Notes: generated by a model not told the origin, from the letters alone. A stretch of DNA of 5,936 nt from an uncultured archaeon (GCA_902385025.1 CABMDX010000053.1:1-5936); one strand, 5' to 3'. Positions 1-5,880 are shown, counted from the first letter of the stretch. A program made the numbers and translations.

Positions 1-317
1 ATTAAAATGCAATTGAATGGTATAACAAAGGCCTTGCTCTCTTTTACCAATGCCAGTACGATGAGGCTCTGAACGCTTATGATGAGGCCATAAGTCTAGA
101 TCCAAATTATGCCGCTGCCTGGAACAATAAAGGCAATACTCTCAATTACCTAGGCAAGTACGATGAGGCCCTGAAAGCCCTTGATGAGGCCATAAGGCTA
201 GATCCAAATTATGCTGCTGCCTGGAACAATAAAGGGAAGGCTCTTGAGGCATTGGGAAGTACAACAGAAGCCTATGCAGCCTTCGCCAAGGCAAAAGAGC
301 TGGGGTATACAGGCTGA
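1..317 (+). pseudogene. TPR-repeat protein, 3' remnant (partial, in-frame stop)
   Basis: The frame open from base 6 to the TGA at 315-317 encodes about three 34-residue tetratricopeptide repeats, with repeated cores such as YDEAL, DEAI.LDPNYAAAWNNKG and a final helix ending KELGYTG. TPRs form helical scaffolds for protein-protein contacts; the partner cannot be told. Two consecutive units are nearly identical in DNA, with an exact 102-nt period (TAC codons at 57 and 159), as expected for recently duplicated TPR units. A TAA lies in frame at 3-5, just before the residues NAIEWYNKG, where a repeat should continue upstream. No ATG or GTG follows in this frame, and the only TTG is near the end. 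The piece therefore looks like the tail of a longer TPR gene cut by a nonsense change (for example AAA to TAA). A shifted upstream frame or a sequence error is the alternative. The upstream part is outside the window. Confidence 0.6.
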
Positions 318-364
318 TCTCAGCCTCATCAGTATGTATAACCTGTATTCCATCCCTTTTTTTT
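311..364 (+). terminator. Possible terminator of the TPR gene
   Basis: A perfect inverted repeat AGGCTGA/TCAGCCT (311-317 and 320-326) covers the TGA stop codon. As a hairpin it would be 6 bp with a 4-nt loop. A run of eight T follows at 357-364. Archaeal transcription commonly ends at oligo-T tracts. The gap of about 30 nt between stem and T-run makes the hairpin's part uncertain, and the T-run alone may be enough. Confidence 0.4.
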
Positions 365-732
365 CGATAACCATTGAACCGCAGAGTATTATTATATGAC
401 ATCTTTCCACCTCAAAACTCAATGATGGTGCGCGCCGGATTATGGCTTACCGTGATCTCCATCAGTGGCCGGGCATGACCGCTATGAAGAGAACGATCAG
501 GTCAATTTGTTCACAATTCCACGGTCTTTGGAATAGCTAGATAGGCTGAAGCGAATTTAGGCCGATCTTGGGCGAGAGATATAGACCGTGCATGCAACCT
601 GTAGTCCTATGCCATTAGAAATGCCTGTAGAGAAAATTGCCGTTGTTTCCGTTGTTATGTTCCCTAGTTCTGCCAGATGGAATGGAAAGTTCCTCGGTCG
701 GTTGTGCCTGCAACCTCGACCTTTGCCGCTCC
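318..732. other. Intergenic stretch, no recognisable gene
   Basis: These 415 bases lie between the TPR remnant and the stop codon of the convergent MFS gene. After the T-run at 357-364 I see no tRNA, rRNA or known RNA fold. Short open frames exist but none shows a family I know. A plus frame from 400 to the TAG at 532-534 (43 codons) reads ARRIMAYRDLHQWPGM in its middle. A minus frame ending at the TAA at 557-559 reads GNITTETTAIFSTGISNG. Neither has a clear ribosome binding site. The stretch may hold decayed coding sequence, but that is an inference. Confidence 0.4.
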
Positions 733-1902
733 TCACGCACTCTCGCCAGGCTTCTTCATCAGAGTCAATGCCACCGCGGCCATAGCAGCCGCCAGAACTC
801 CGAAGATGAATGTTGCCTGTGCGCCCAGCGAGGCCCATAGCCACCCTGCCACCAGGCCCGACAGTATGGAGCAAGAGCCTGTAGCTGCATAATAAAGCCC
901 TAAAGATGTGCTCCTGATGCTTGATCTGCTCAGGTCTGAGACAAAAGCGCTTTGAGAGCCGTCAACAAGCGCATATACCAGTCCATAAAGGGCAAAGAGG
1001 ACAATCAGGCCGGGCATGGATGATACAAAGGCAAACCCAAGGCAGGTCATGGCAAAGACAGCATAGCCCAGGACCAGTACATTCTTGCGCCCAATCCTGT
1101 CCGACCAAATGCCTATGGGCATGGACATGACGGCATAAACCAAATTGAAGAGTACGTAGAGGAGCAGGGGCATAGCTATGGCCTGTGCCCCGCTAAAGAG
1201 CTCCTGCGAACGCAATATGAAGAACATGTAGCTGAAGTTGCCCAGAGCAAAGAGCGATGCTATTACCAGGAACTTCCTCAGATCTGGGGAGAGATCGGAA
1301 AGGCTCAACTTAAGATGGCAATTAGGGGCCCTGAAGCTCTCTTTTACCCTGTGAAAAGGAAGCAGGGCGAAAATTGCCATGATCCCGGCCACCAGGAAGA
1401 TGCTGCTGTATCCCATGCCACCCTGCCAGAGTGCATAAGCGAGCAGCGATCCGAGAACAGCTCCGCTGGAATCCATGGCCCGGTGCAGTCCAAAGCCCCT
1501 GCCGCGGCTGCCCTTGTCCGCAGATTCGGAGATCATGGCGTCTCTGGGCGCCGTGCGCACTCCTTTGCCGCCCCGCTCCAGCGCCTTGCGCACCAAAACC
1601 TGCTGCCAGGTAGTGGAAAAGGCCAGGAGCAGCTTGGCAATTGCCGAGAGGCCATAGCCCGCCACAACCAGAGGCTTTCTCCTGCCCAGCCGATCCGAAC
1701 AGTATCCTGAGAAAAGCTGCATAATGCTTGGCAGGCCGTCACTTATGCCTCCGATGAGGCCCACTGCCATCGATCCGCCGCCGAGGGATGCGATGAAGAG
1801 CGGCAGAATGGGCTGAACGATCTCGCTGCTTATGTCGTTAAGCAGGCTGACAAATCCCAGCAGTATTATGTTCTTGCTAGTCTTGGGATCGGGCGTGAGA
1901 GA
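733..1902 (-). CDS. MFS transporter, 5' end interrupted by UGA
   Basis: This is a major facilitator superfamily permease of the inner membrane, with about 389 codons in the open frame; the substrate is unknown. From the first ATG (1770) the protein is 345 residues and has the loop 2-3 motif GYCSDRLGRRK at residues 22-32. The segment GGKGVRTAPRDAMI (67-80) is followed by RGRGFGLHRAMD (90-100). A second copy of the loop motif, IGIWSDRIGRK, sits at 219-229 in the second half, matching the two 6-helix halves of MFS proteins. The frame stays convincingly coding upstream of 1770. It reads KNIILLGFVSLLNDISSEIV and then PILPLFIASLGGGS, which is the expected first membrane helix. However, positions 1771-1902 contain no ATG, GTG or TTG, and a TGA lies at 1903-1905. 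Initiation at 1770 would lose helix 1, so the gene may be a pseudogene, be read through, or carry a sequence error. It is the last gene of the minus operon, directly after ksgA. Confidence 0.8.
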   Translation of the reverse strand, partial: SLTPDPKTSKNIILLGFVSLLNDISSEIVQPILPLFIASLGGGSMAVGLIGGISDGLPSIMQLFSGYCSDRLGRRKPLVVAGYGLSAIAKLLLAFSTTWQQVLVRKALERGGKGVRTAPRDAMISESADKGSRGRGFGLHRAMDSSGAVLGSLLAYALWQGGMGYSSIFLVAGIMAIFALLPFHRVKESFRAPNCHLKLSLSDLSPDLRKFLVIASLFALGNFSYMFFILRSQELFSGAQAIAMPLLLYVLFNLVYAVMSMPIGIWSDRIGRKNVLVLGYAVFAMTCLGFAFVSSMPGLIVLFALYGLVYALVDGSQSAFVSDLSRSSIRSTSLGLYYAATGSCSILSGLVAGWLWASLGAQATFIFGVLAAAMAAVALTLMKKPGESA

Positions 1903-1938
1903 TCAGCACTCCAGATAGTTCCTGGTCCGATTAGCCAT
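1903..1938 (-). other. ksgA-coupled ATG leading into an in-frame UGA before the MFS gene
   Basis: An ATG at 1936-1938 overlaps the ksgA stop codon (ATGGCTAA), a common arrangement for coupled genes. It opens a frame of 11 codons, MANRTRNYLEC, and then hits TGA at 1903-1905. The frame is the same as that of the MFS transporter, whose body continues directly after the stop with SLTPDPKTSKN. The simplest reading is that this is the original MFS start and that one codon (for example CGA or TGG) has become TGA. Confidence 0.5.
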
Positions 1939-2674
1939 ATAATGCCCTTGCGAGCTTTGCAGCCTCATCCGGCGTCAGCTCCTCGGGACGCCTGTCGAGA
2001 AGAGCAGGCTGGCATTTATTCAGCTCTGCCAGAGCCTCGCGACCGGCGCCCATGGCAGCCAGCGCCTTCTTGACCTTCTTGCGACGGCTGCGAAAGAGCC
2101 CCTCTGCAAGCCTCATGAAGACTCCGGGCTCAACCGCCGGCCTCTCCAGGCGAGGCCGCAGCCGCACAATGGCAGAATTGACCTCCGGCATGGGCCTGAA
2201 GGCGGTCCTGGGGATGCTCTCCAGCATCTTTGCCTGGCAGAAGAATCCGACCACCATGGCCAGGCGACCGTACTCTTCGCTGCCGGGAGCGGCCAGCATG
2301 CGCCTCGCGAACTCTCTCTGGAACATCAGGACTGCCAGCTCAAAGGGCCGGGGCCTGGAAAGCAGACGATATGTGATCTTAGAAGATATCTGGTAGGGAA
2401 GATTGGAGACAACCTTATTGTAATCAGGAAGCTCTACCGTCAGAGCATCGGCATTTGTGACTGTAACATTCGGAAACTTGCCCGTAAGCCCGGCGGCAAG
2501 AAGAGGATCGACCTCTACTGCATAGACGGTACCAGCATGCTCTGCAAGAACCTTGGTCAGATTTCCTGGACCTGGTCCAATCTCAAGAATCCGGTCATCA
2601 GGCCCAAGCTCTGCATAGCTCGCGATGCGCTCCAATATGCCGCTGTCCGCGAGAAAATGCTGGCCCTTTATCAT
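1931..2674 (-). CDS. ksgA: 16S rRNA dimethyladenosine transferase KsgA/RsmA (Dim1 family)
   Basis: This SAM-dependent methyltransferase dimethylates the two adjacent adenines in the 3' terminal hairpin (helix 45) of 16S rRNA late in small-subunit assembly. The 247-residue product starts with KGQHFLAD, matching the GQHFL N-terminal signature. The SAM-binding motif I EIGPGPGNLT is at residues 31-40, the acidic motif AVEVD at 52-56, NADA at 74-77 and the catalytic NLPY at 91-94. FRPMPEVNSAIVRL (159-172) is the family's post-catalytic motif, and a basic RRKKVKKAL stretch (197-205) lies in the C-terminal RNA-binding region. The ATG shares an ATGA overlap with the DUF655 stop codon. No Shine-Dalgarno site or other start is available upstream, so translational coupling is likely. 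The N-terminus is slightly shorter than in bacterial KsgA, but the core is complete. Confidence 0.96.
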   Translation of the reverse strand: MIKGQHFLADSGILERIASYAELGPDDRILEIGPGPGNLTKVLAEHAGTVYAVEVDPLLAAGLTGKFPNVTVTNADALTVELPDYNKVVSNLPYQISSKITYRLLSRPRPFELAVLMFQREFARRMLAAPGSEEYGRLAMVVGFFCQAKMLESIPRTAFRPMPEVNSAIVRLRPRLERPAVEPGVFMRLAEGLFRSRRKKVKKALAAMGAGREALAELNKCQPALLDRRPEELTPDEAAKLARALYG

Positions 2675-3252
2675 CTTATGCGAGGCGCTGTGGTGAAGAC
2701 GCGATACTTGATCTTCTCATCCATCAGCTCATCCTCGACGCGCTTGGCGATGAGCTTCTCAGGGTTATGAACGCCCTTCACCCGTTCCATCAGATCGGCA
2801 AAGCTCTTGAAAGCGCCCTTCTTGCGCTCGTTTAGCACCGCCCACATCAGCTTTTTGCCAATGCCCGGCAGGAGCTCCAGGGCATGCATGCGCGTGGTAA
2901 TGGGCCCTGCCTCGTTGAAGTACCTGAGGAACCTGGCCTCATTATCCAGGACTATGTTCTGAATCTGGAAGGTGAGCTCCAGCTTGGCGCTGTTGGATAG
3001 CTCCGGGAACTCGATCCTGCGGTTGACATGGTCTATTACGTCCCGGCTGCCGCTACCGATATAGACCCTGGTGCCTGCTGCCGGCACCACGCCCTCTTTG
3101 GGAGTCATCTCCATGAGCACGAAATTGGTCTCACCCACGGCCTGAACCAGCGGCTGCTTTTGATAGCTTCTGGAATCAGGAGTACGTCCATAGGGGAGGT
3201 AGTCGAGAACCCTAGCTACCTCTTCTCTCTTCGGCGGTCTCCCCTCGGGCAT
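2671..3252 (-). CDS. DUF655 family protein with helix-hairpin-helix
   Basis: The 193-residue product matches the archaeal DUF655 family, which is regularly found between rpoF and ksgA. The N-terminal half (about residues 11-105) is rich in beta strands and carries VARVLDYLPYGR (12-23) and GTRVYIGSGSRDVIDHV (60-76). The C-terminal half has a helix-hairpin-helix nucleic-acid-binding segment, LLPGIGKKLMWAVLNERKK (127-145), then FKSFADLMERV (148-158). The biochemical role is not established. The fold and the neighbours suggest an RNA- or DNA-binding protein working with transcription or ribosome assembly. The start at 3252 lies 6 nt after the rpoF stop. Purine-rich AGGGGGT and AGAGG stretches just upstream could serve as ribosome binding sites. 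Its TGA overlaps the ksgA ATG. Confidence 0.94.
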   Translation of the reverse strand: MPEGRPPKREEVARVLDYLPYGRTPDSRSYQKQPLVQAVGETNFVLMEMTPKEGVVPAAGTRVYIGSGSRDVIDHVNRRIEFPELSNSAKLELTFQIQNIVLDNEARFLRYFNEAGPITTRMHALELLPGIGKKLMWAVLNERKKGAFKSFADLMERVKGVHNPEKLIAKRVEDELMDEKIKYRVFTTAPRIR

Positions 3253-3258
3253 GTGCCT

Positions 3259-3603
3259 CTACCCCCTGAATACGATCTCTAGAATACGATTGAGTTCTTC
3301 TTCGCTTAAAGTGAACCTTTCCTTGGCATAAATCGCCCTCAGCTCATCCTTGGTGATGGGCCGAATATCGGCGATCTTCACGGCAATTTCTTTGTTCATC
3401 TTTTCCAGCTTCATGAGCTCTGCTACCATTGCTCTGCTCTCATCAGCAGTGCCCTTTGCGAAGAGCTCTGCGTGCCTTATGGCCCGCCGCAGCTCGTAAC
3501 CCAGTTCCTCTTCATCGGCTCTTTTTTGCCGGATCTGGTCAAGGACCTCTTTGACCTCTGCCATGGTCAAGAGATCCTCCTGCAATATGCTCTTGACAAT
3601 CAT
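3259..3603 (-). CDS. rpoF: DNA-directed RNA polymerase subunit F (Rpo4/Rpb4 homologue)
   Basis: The 114-residue protein is the archaeal RNA polymerase subunit F. It pairs with subunit E (Rpo7) to form the stalk, which binds emerging RNA and supports open-complex formation and termination. It has the family's usual N-terminus, MIVKSILQEDLLTMAEVKEV (1-20). A charged helical region follows (21-75), and then the C-terminal helical domain with IRPITKDELRAIYAKERFTL (80-99) and EEELNRILEIVF (101-112). The length fits the family. The ATG follows the rpl21e stop codon by a single base with no clear Shine-Dalgarno site, so translation probably depends on coupling to rpl21e. No anomalies were seen. Confidence 0.95.
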   Translation of the reverse strand: MIVKSILQEDLLTMAEVKEVLDQIRQKRADEEELGYELRRAIRHAELFAKGTADESRAMVAELMKLEKMNKEIAVKIADIRPITKDELRAIYAKERFTLSEEELNRILEIVFRG

Positions 3604-3604
3604 T

Positions 3605-3895
3605 CTACTTTTGCGCTACAAGATGTTCAGGTAATGCAATCAGCGTCTTGGTGGCATCGCCATCTGTAATCTTCAGGACAAAGGCTCTGCCTCTCTTGCC
3701 CAAAACCTCGCCCGTTTTTCCGTGGAACCTGGGGTGAGGCATCCCCTTATGTATGCTTGGATCGATGAGCACATGAACCTTTGCGCCCGTTTCGAACTCT
3801 TGAATCGCCCTGACTACGGGAGATATTCCCCTAGACCTGACAGTCTTGCTCAGCTTGTCCCTTGACTTTTTCCGCATTCCGTGATGATGTGCCAT
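3605..3895 (-). CDS. rpl21e: 50S ribosomal protein L21e
   Basis: This large-subunit ribosomal protein is shared by archaea and eukaryotes and has an SH3-like barrel that binds 23S rRNA. The 96-residue product begins MAHHHGMRKKSRDKLSK, the family's basic N-terminal tail. It carries the L21e signature from GAKVHVLIDPSIHKG (37-51) through MPHPRFHGKTGEVLGKRGRA (52-71), and ends with TLIALPEHLV (84-93). I chose the ATG at 3895 over an in-frame GTG at 3907, which would add four residues. AGGTGGAG sits 6 nt before the ATG, and the protein family starts at this point. The start lies 65 nt inside the 3' end of pus10 in another frame, and rpoF follows after 1 nt. Confidence 0.95.
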   Translation of the reverse strand: MAHHHGMRKKSRDKLSKTVRSRGISPVVRAIQEFETGAKVHVLIDPSIHKGMPHPRFHGKTGEVLGKRGRAFVLKITDGDATKTLIALPEHLVAQK

Positions 3896-5213
3896 CTGAT
3901 TCTCCACCTACATCTATTACATCTAACTCTTCGACGATCGCGTCAACTCTAAGAGCATCCGCGAGGTTCGGGCGGGTTCTGCCTCCGTCCCCGGAGATCA
4001 GCTCTTTGATGTACAGGCCGCTGTCGCCTCTTATATTTATGCGGGCCAAATTGCCCGCTACCTCAATTAGATCCGCGCTATATACTTTTCTCACCCTGAG
4101 CTTATCTGCCCTGCGGTGAGATACGCGAGTGGGCGTACGCTGATCGATCGACCCTACCAATTCCTTCAGGACCGATTTAAGCTTTTCTTCTGGAACCTCT
4201 GCACCCAGCCTCACAAGCGCAGAGTAAGTCTTTAAAAAAGCGGCCTCCTTAAGCCGCTCCACCATTGCCCCGTCGGCAGGCAAAAGCTCCAGGACTTCAA
4301 CTTTGCCCTCTGCCCGCCGATTTATCTCCTCTTGCAGGCGGGCAAGGTCGATTGTTCTCACGAGCGGCCTCGTCGCCTCCACGATGAAAGGCCGACCAGT
4401 CCCTATCATCCGGGCATCAATGTCCTCGCGCCCCGCGCCATGAAAGACAGTATCCTCCGCCCTGGCGGCCTCGACTACAGCCGGCCGGATCAGCTCGTCC
4501 ACGGATTCCCGGTACATTCGGCCCGTTCCGTTGCAGCGCGAGCAACCGCGACCGTGGCATTCGCGGCATGGCCAGCGGGTCTGGGGAATGCCGCGCACGA
4601 GCTTCCGGTAGCGCCCGCGCAGGAAGAGAGACGCCACCTGAAGTTCTACCCTGCCCTCTCCCAGATTCAGATGGACCACCACATCCGGGCTCTTCAGATC
4701 GACAGCCTTCCCCGTCAGTAAGGAGAGCCTTTTTCCGACCTCGCGATTCATCTCGGACTTGAATGGCTCGGCATGCTTGGAGCCGCCATCTGCCAGCAGG
4801 AGTTCCTCATTCTCTGCGAGAAGCCCGCTCATCCTGGTTCCCACCAGAAGGGTGCGATACTCCCGGCCCAGCAATGCTGCAGCCGCCTTCTCTGCCCAGG
4901 CATCAAGCTTCTCTGGATTCATCTCGCCCAGGCACACACTGCAGGGCTCATCCATCTCATTCTTGCGACCCAGCTTGAGGCGCGCCGAATTGCTGGATGG
5001 CGCCAGTTCTTCGAGAATGGTCCTGTCCTCATAGATCTGCGCTTGCATGGCCAGAACGGTCTTGATGGAGCGGCCGCGCTCTGCATTGGAAAGGCCGGTG
5101 GAGAGCATGGCAAACTGCCGGCCCAGGCAGTTGTCGCAGATGGGGCCGAGGCGGAGAATCTTCCTGGCGGTCTCCAGGAGTGCCTCTTGGGAATTGTCTT
5201 GGATCTCACTCAT
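3831..5213 (-). CDS. pus10: tRNA pseudouridine(54/55) synthase Pus10
   Basis: Archaeal Pus10 converts U54 and U55 of the tRNA T-loop to pseudouridine. The 460-residue product has two N-terminal CxxC pairs, CDNC (26-29) and CSVC (91-94), that fit a zinc site, with a THUMP-like tRNA-binding region (about 100-210) after them. PCRECHGRGCSRCNGTGR (215-232) adds another CxxC...CxxC module. The catalytic domain has HGAGREDIDARMIGTGRPF (258-276), whose acidic GREDID part should hold the catalytic aspartate, probably D264 by analogy with the RTD motif of TruA. The RTPTRVSHRRADKLRVRKVY motif is near the C-terminus. The last roughly 20 codons, after ELDVIDVGGE, run into rpl21e out of phase and resemble no family motif, so this tail may be an accidental extension. 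Start: ATG at 5211-5213, with only a weak purine stretch upstream. It is the first gene of the operon. Confidence 0.95.
   Translation of the reverse strand: MSEIQDNSQEALLETARKILRLGPICDNCLGRQFAMLSTGLSNAERGRSIKTVLAMQAQIYEDRTILEELAPSSNSARLKLGRKNEMDEPCSVCLGEMNPEKLDAWAEKAAAALLGREYRTLLVGTRMSGLLAENEELLLADGGSKHAEPFKSEMNREVGKRLSLLTGKAVDLKSPDVVVHLNLGEGRVELQVASLFLRGRYRKLVRGIPQTRWPCRECHGRGCSRCNGTGRMYRESVDELIRPAVVEAARAEDTVFHGAGREDIDARMIGTGRPFIVEATRPLVRTIDLARLQEEINRRAEGKVEVLELLPADGAMVERLKEAAFLKTYSALVRLGAEVPEEKLKSVLKELVGSIDQRTPTRVSHRRADKLRVRKVYSADLIEVAGNLARINIRGDSGLYIKELISGDGGRTRPNLADALRVDAIVEELDVIDVGGESDGTSSRNAEKVKGQAEQDCQV
3902..3909 (-). promoter_or_regulatory. Ribosome binding site for rpl21e
   Basis: Read on the minus strand the bases are AGGTGGAG, followed by 6 nt and then the ATG at 3895. 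This decides for ATG 3895 over GTG 3907, since the GTG lies inside the site. The site is within the coding region of pus10. Confidence 0.6.
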
Positions 5214-5238
5214 AATGACTCTTCTTTTTGCATGGAAT

Positions 5239-5263
5239 CGAGCTCATGGTTTATTAGAGCTCG
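5239..5263 (-). promoter_or_regulatory. Possible promoter of the pus10 operon: TATA-like core inside an inverted repeat
   Basis: On the minus strand TAATAAA (5250-5256) lies about 37-43 nt before the pus10 ATG, a spacing that would allow a short leader if used as an archaeal TATA box. It sits in the 11-nt loop between perfect 7-nt arms CGAGCTC (5239-5245) and GAGCTCG (5257-5263). The arms could be a protein-binding palindrome or chance. No transcript start can be seen from sequence alone. Confidence 0.3.
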
Positions 5264-5371
5264 TATGCAGGCATGGCAGAGAAACTGAGATGCAGAAAGC
5301 TCAGGGACGCCTGCAAATCGCCCGCGTGCCGCATCGTTTCTGGCAATCCTGCTCCCAGCCACCGGTCTCCT

Positions 5372-5408
5372 GGCAAAAGAGCAAAGGCCCCGGTTCCTGT
5401 CTGGGGCC
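5372..5408 (-). terminator. Second hairpin with T-rich tail downstream of the IPT/TIG gene
   Basis: On the minus strand GGCCCCAG (5401-5408) pairs with CCGGGGCC (5386-5393) through an 8-bp stem including one G-U pair, with a 7-nt loop. TTTGCTCTTTT follows. It begins directly after the T-run of the first hairpin, so it may act as a back-up terminator that shields the pus10 operon from upstream transcription. Confidence 0.4.
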
Positions 5409-5446
5409 AAAAAAGAGTTTTCGCCCTACTCTTCTATTGAGTAGGG
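5409..5446 (-). terminator. Hairpin plus T-run ending the IPT/TIG gene
   Basis: Perfect 8-bp arms CCCTACTC (5439-5446 read on the minus strand) and GAGTAGGG (5424-5431) enclose a 7-nt loop. Nine nt later comes a run of six T (5409-5414). The stem includes the gene's TAG stop codon at 5426-5428. The form is that of an intrinsic terminator; in archaea the T-run is the part known to matter. Confidence 0.55.
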
Positions 5447-5827
5447 AATTTCATTTGCGCTGGACCTTCCATTAACGATCAAACCTACATTTACCATTCC
5501 GGCCCATGGGTCTCCGTTGGGCTTTGTCGCCGGAAGTTTGAATTCGATCTTCGAGTCAGTCCAACCACCACTTTCTATCTGTGCATTTATCGGACTGCCG
5601 GAAATGGTTATCAAGCTCCCATTCTGCTTATCGCCGAAAGATTCTCCTGTTAGAGCGATCTTTGAGCCGACCTTGCCGCTTCCAGGAATCAGTCCGCTGA
5701 GCCTTGGTGTGTCTTTTGTGACTAATTTTTTCCCGATATATGCACCCTGCCCTAGACCCATCAATACCATGAGCGCCTGGGGAATATCCGGCATATTCAA
5801 TAGATTGTTAATTACTCTACTTTCCAA
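5426..5827 (-). CDS. Small membrane-anchored IPT/TIG domain protein, hypothetical
   Basis: The 133-residue product has a hydrophobic N-terminal segment, DIPQALMVLMGLGQGAYIGK (14-33), likely one membrane helix. A single IPT/TIG immunoglobulin-like domain follows (about 41-131), starting PRLSGLIPGSGKVGSKIALTG and passing GESFGDKQNG, WTDSKIEFKLPAT and VNVGLIVNGRSSANEIPYSI. TIG domains are beta sandwiches found in cell-surface and ligand-binding proteins; the role here is unknown. From memory, longer proteins carry a similar LMG.SQGAY.G segment after further membrane helices, so this copy may lack its N-terminus. The start is uncertain. TTG at 5827 is the first in-frame start after a TAA, the next is ATG at 5794, and neither has a clear ribosome binding site. 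It is transcribed toward the pus10 operon but separated from it by terminator-like hairpins. Confidence 0.72.
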   Translation of the reverse strand: MESRVINNLLNMPDIPQALMVLMGLGQGAYIGKKLVTKDTPRLSGLIPGSGKVGSKIALTGESFGDKQNGSLITISGSPINAQIESGGWTDSKIEFKLPATKPNGDPWAGMVNVGLIVNGRSSANEIPYSIEE

Positions 5828-5833
5828 GTTTTA

Positions 5834-5880
5834 ACTGGAATAATAATTAAATTTTTATGCTAAAACCCCGATAATCTTAT
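5834..5880. promoter_or_regulatory. AT-rich divergent promoter region
   Basis: The stretch between the minus-strand IPT/TIG gene and the plus-strand gene at 5891 is strongly AT-rich, including AATAATTAAATTTTTATG around 5841-5858. It contains TATA-like sequence on both strands at a distance that suits short leaders for both genes. A precise box cannot be assigned. Confidence 0.35.

Noticed and set aside
557..874. A 105-codon minus frame overlapping the MFS 3' end
   Set aside because: Its upstream half is a frame-shifted shadow of the MFS gene; only the 3' part beyond the MFS stop is unexplained, and it has no start signal.
1903..1905. Selenocysteine at the UGA before the MFS gene
   Set aside because: Archaeal selenoproteins are known from other lineages and redox enzymes; an MFS leader peptide has no such precedent and no insertion element is evident.
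3896..3907. GTG at 3907 as the rpl21e start
   Set aside because: It would place the AGGTGGAG ribosome binding site inside the gene, and the L21e family begins at the ATG 12 nt downstream.
4514..4568. The CxxC...CxxC module in Pus10 as an unusual inserted DnaJ-like zinc finger
   Set aside because: As I recall, archaeal Pus10 proteins commonly carry this cysteine-rich stretch before the catalytic domain, so it is a family feature.
4332..5288. Several long plus-strand frames opposite pus10
   Set aside because: They are antisense shadows in GC-rich codons of a clearly identified gene and show no family motifs.
5210..5410. A 66-codon minus frame ending in an ATGA overlap with pus10, as a confident gene
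   Set aside because: It starts at a TTG in the terminator T-run, only continues the IPT/TIG frame after its stop, lies across a hairpin and a likely promoter, and matches no family I know.
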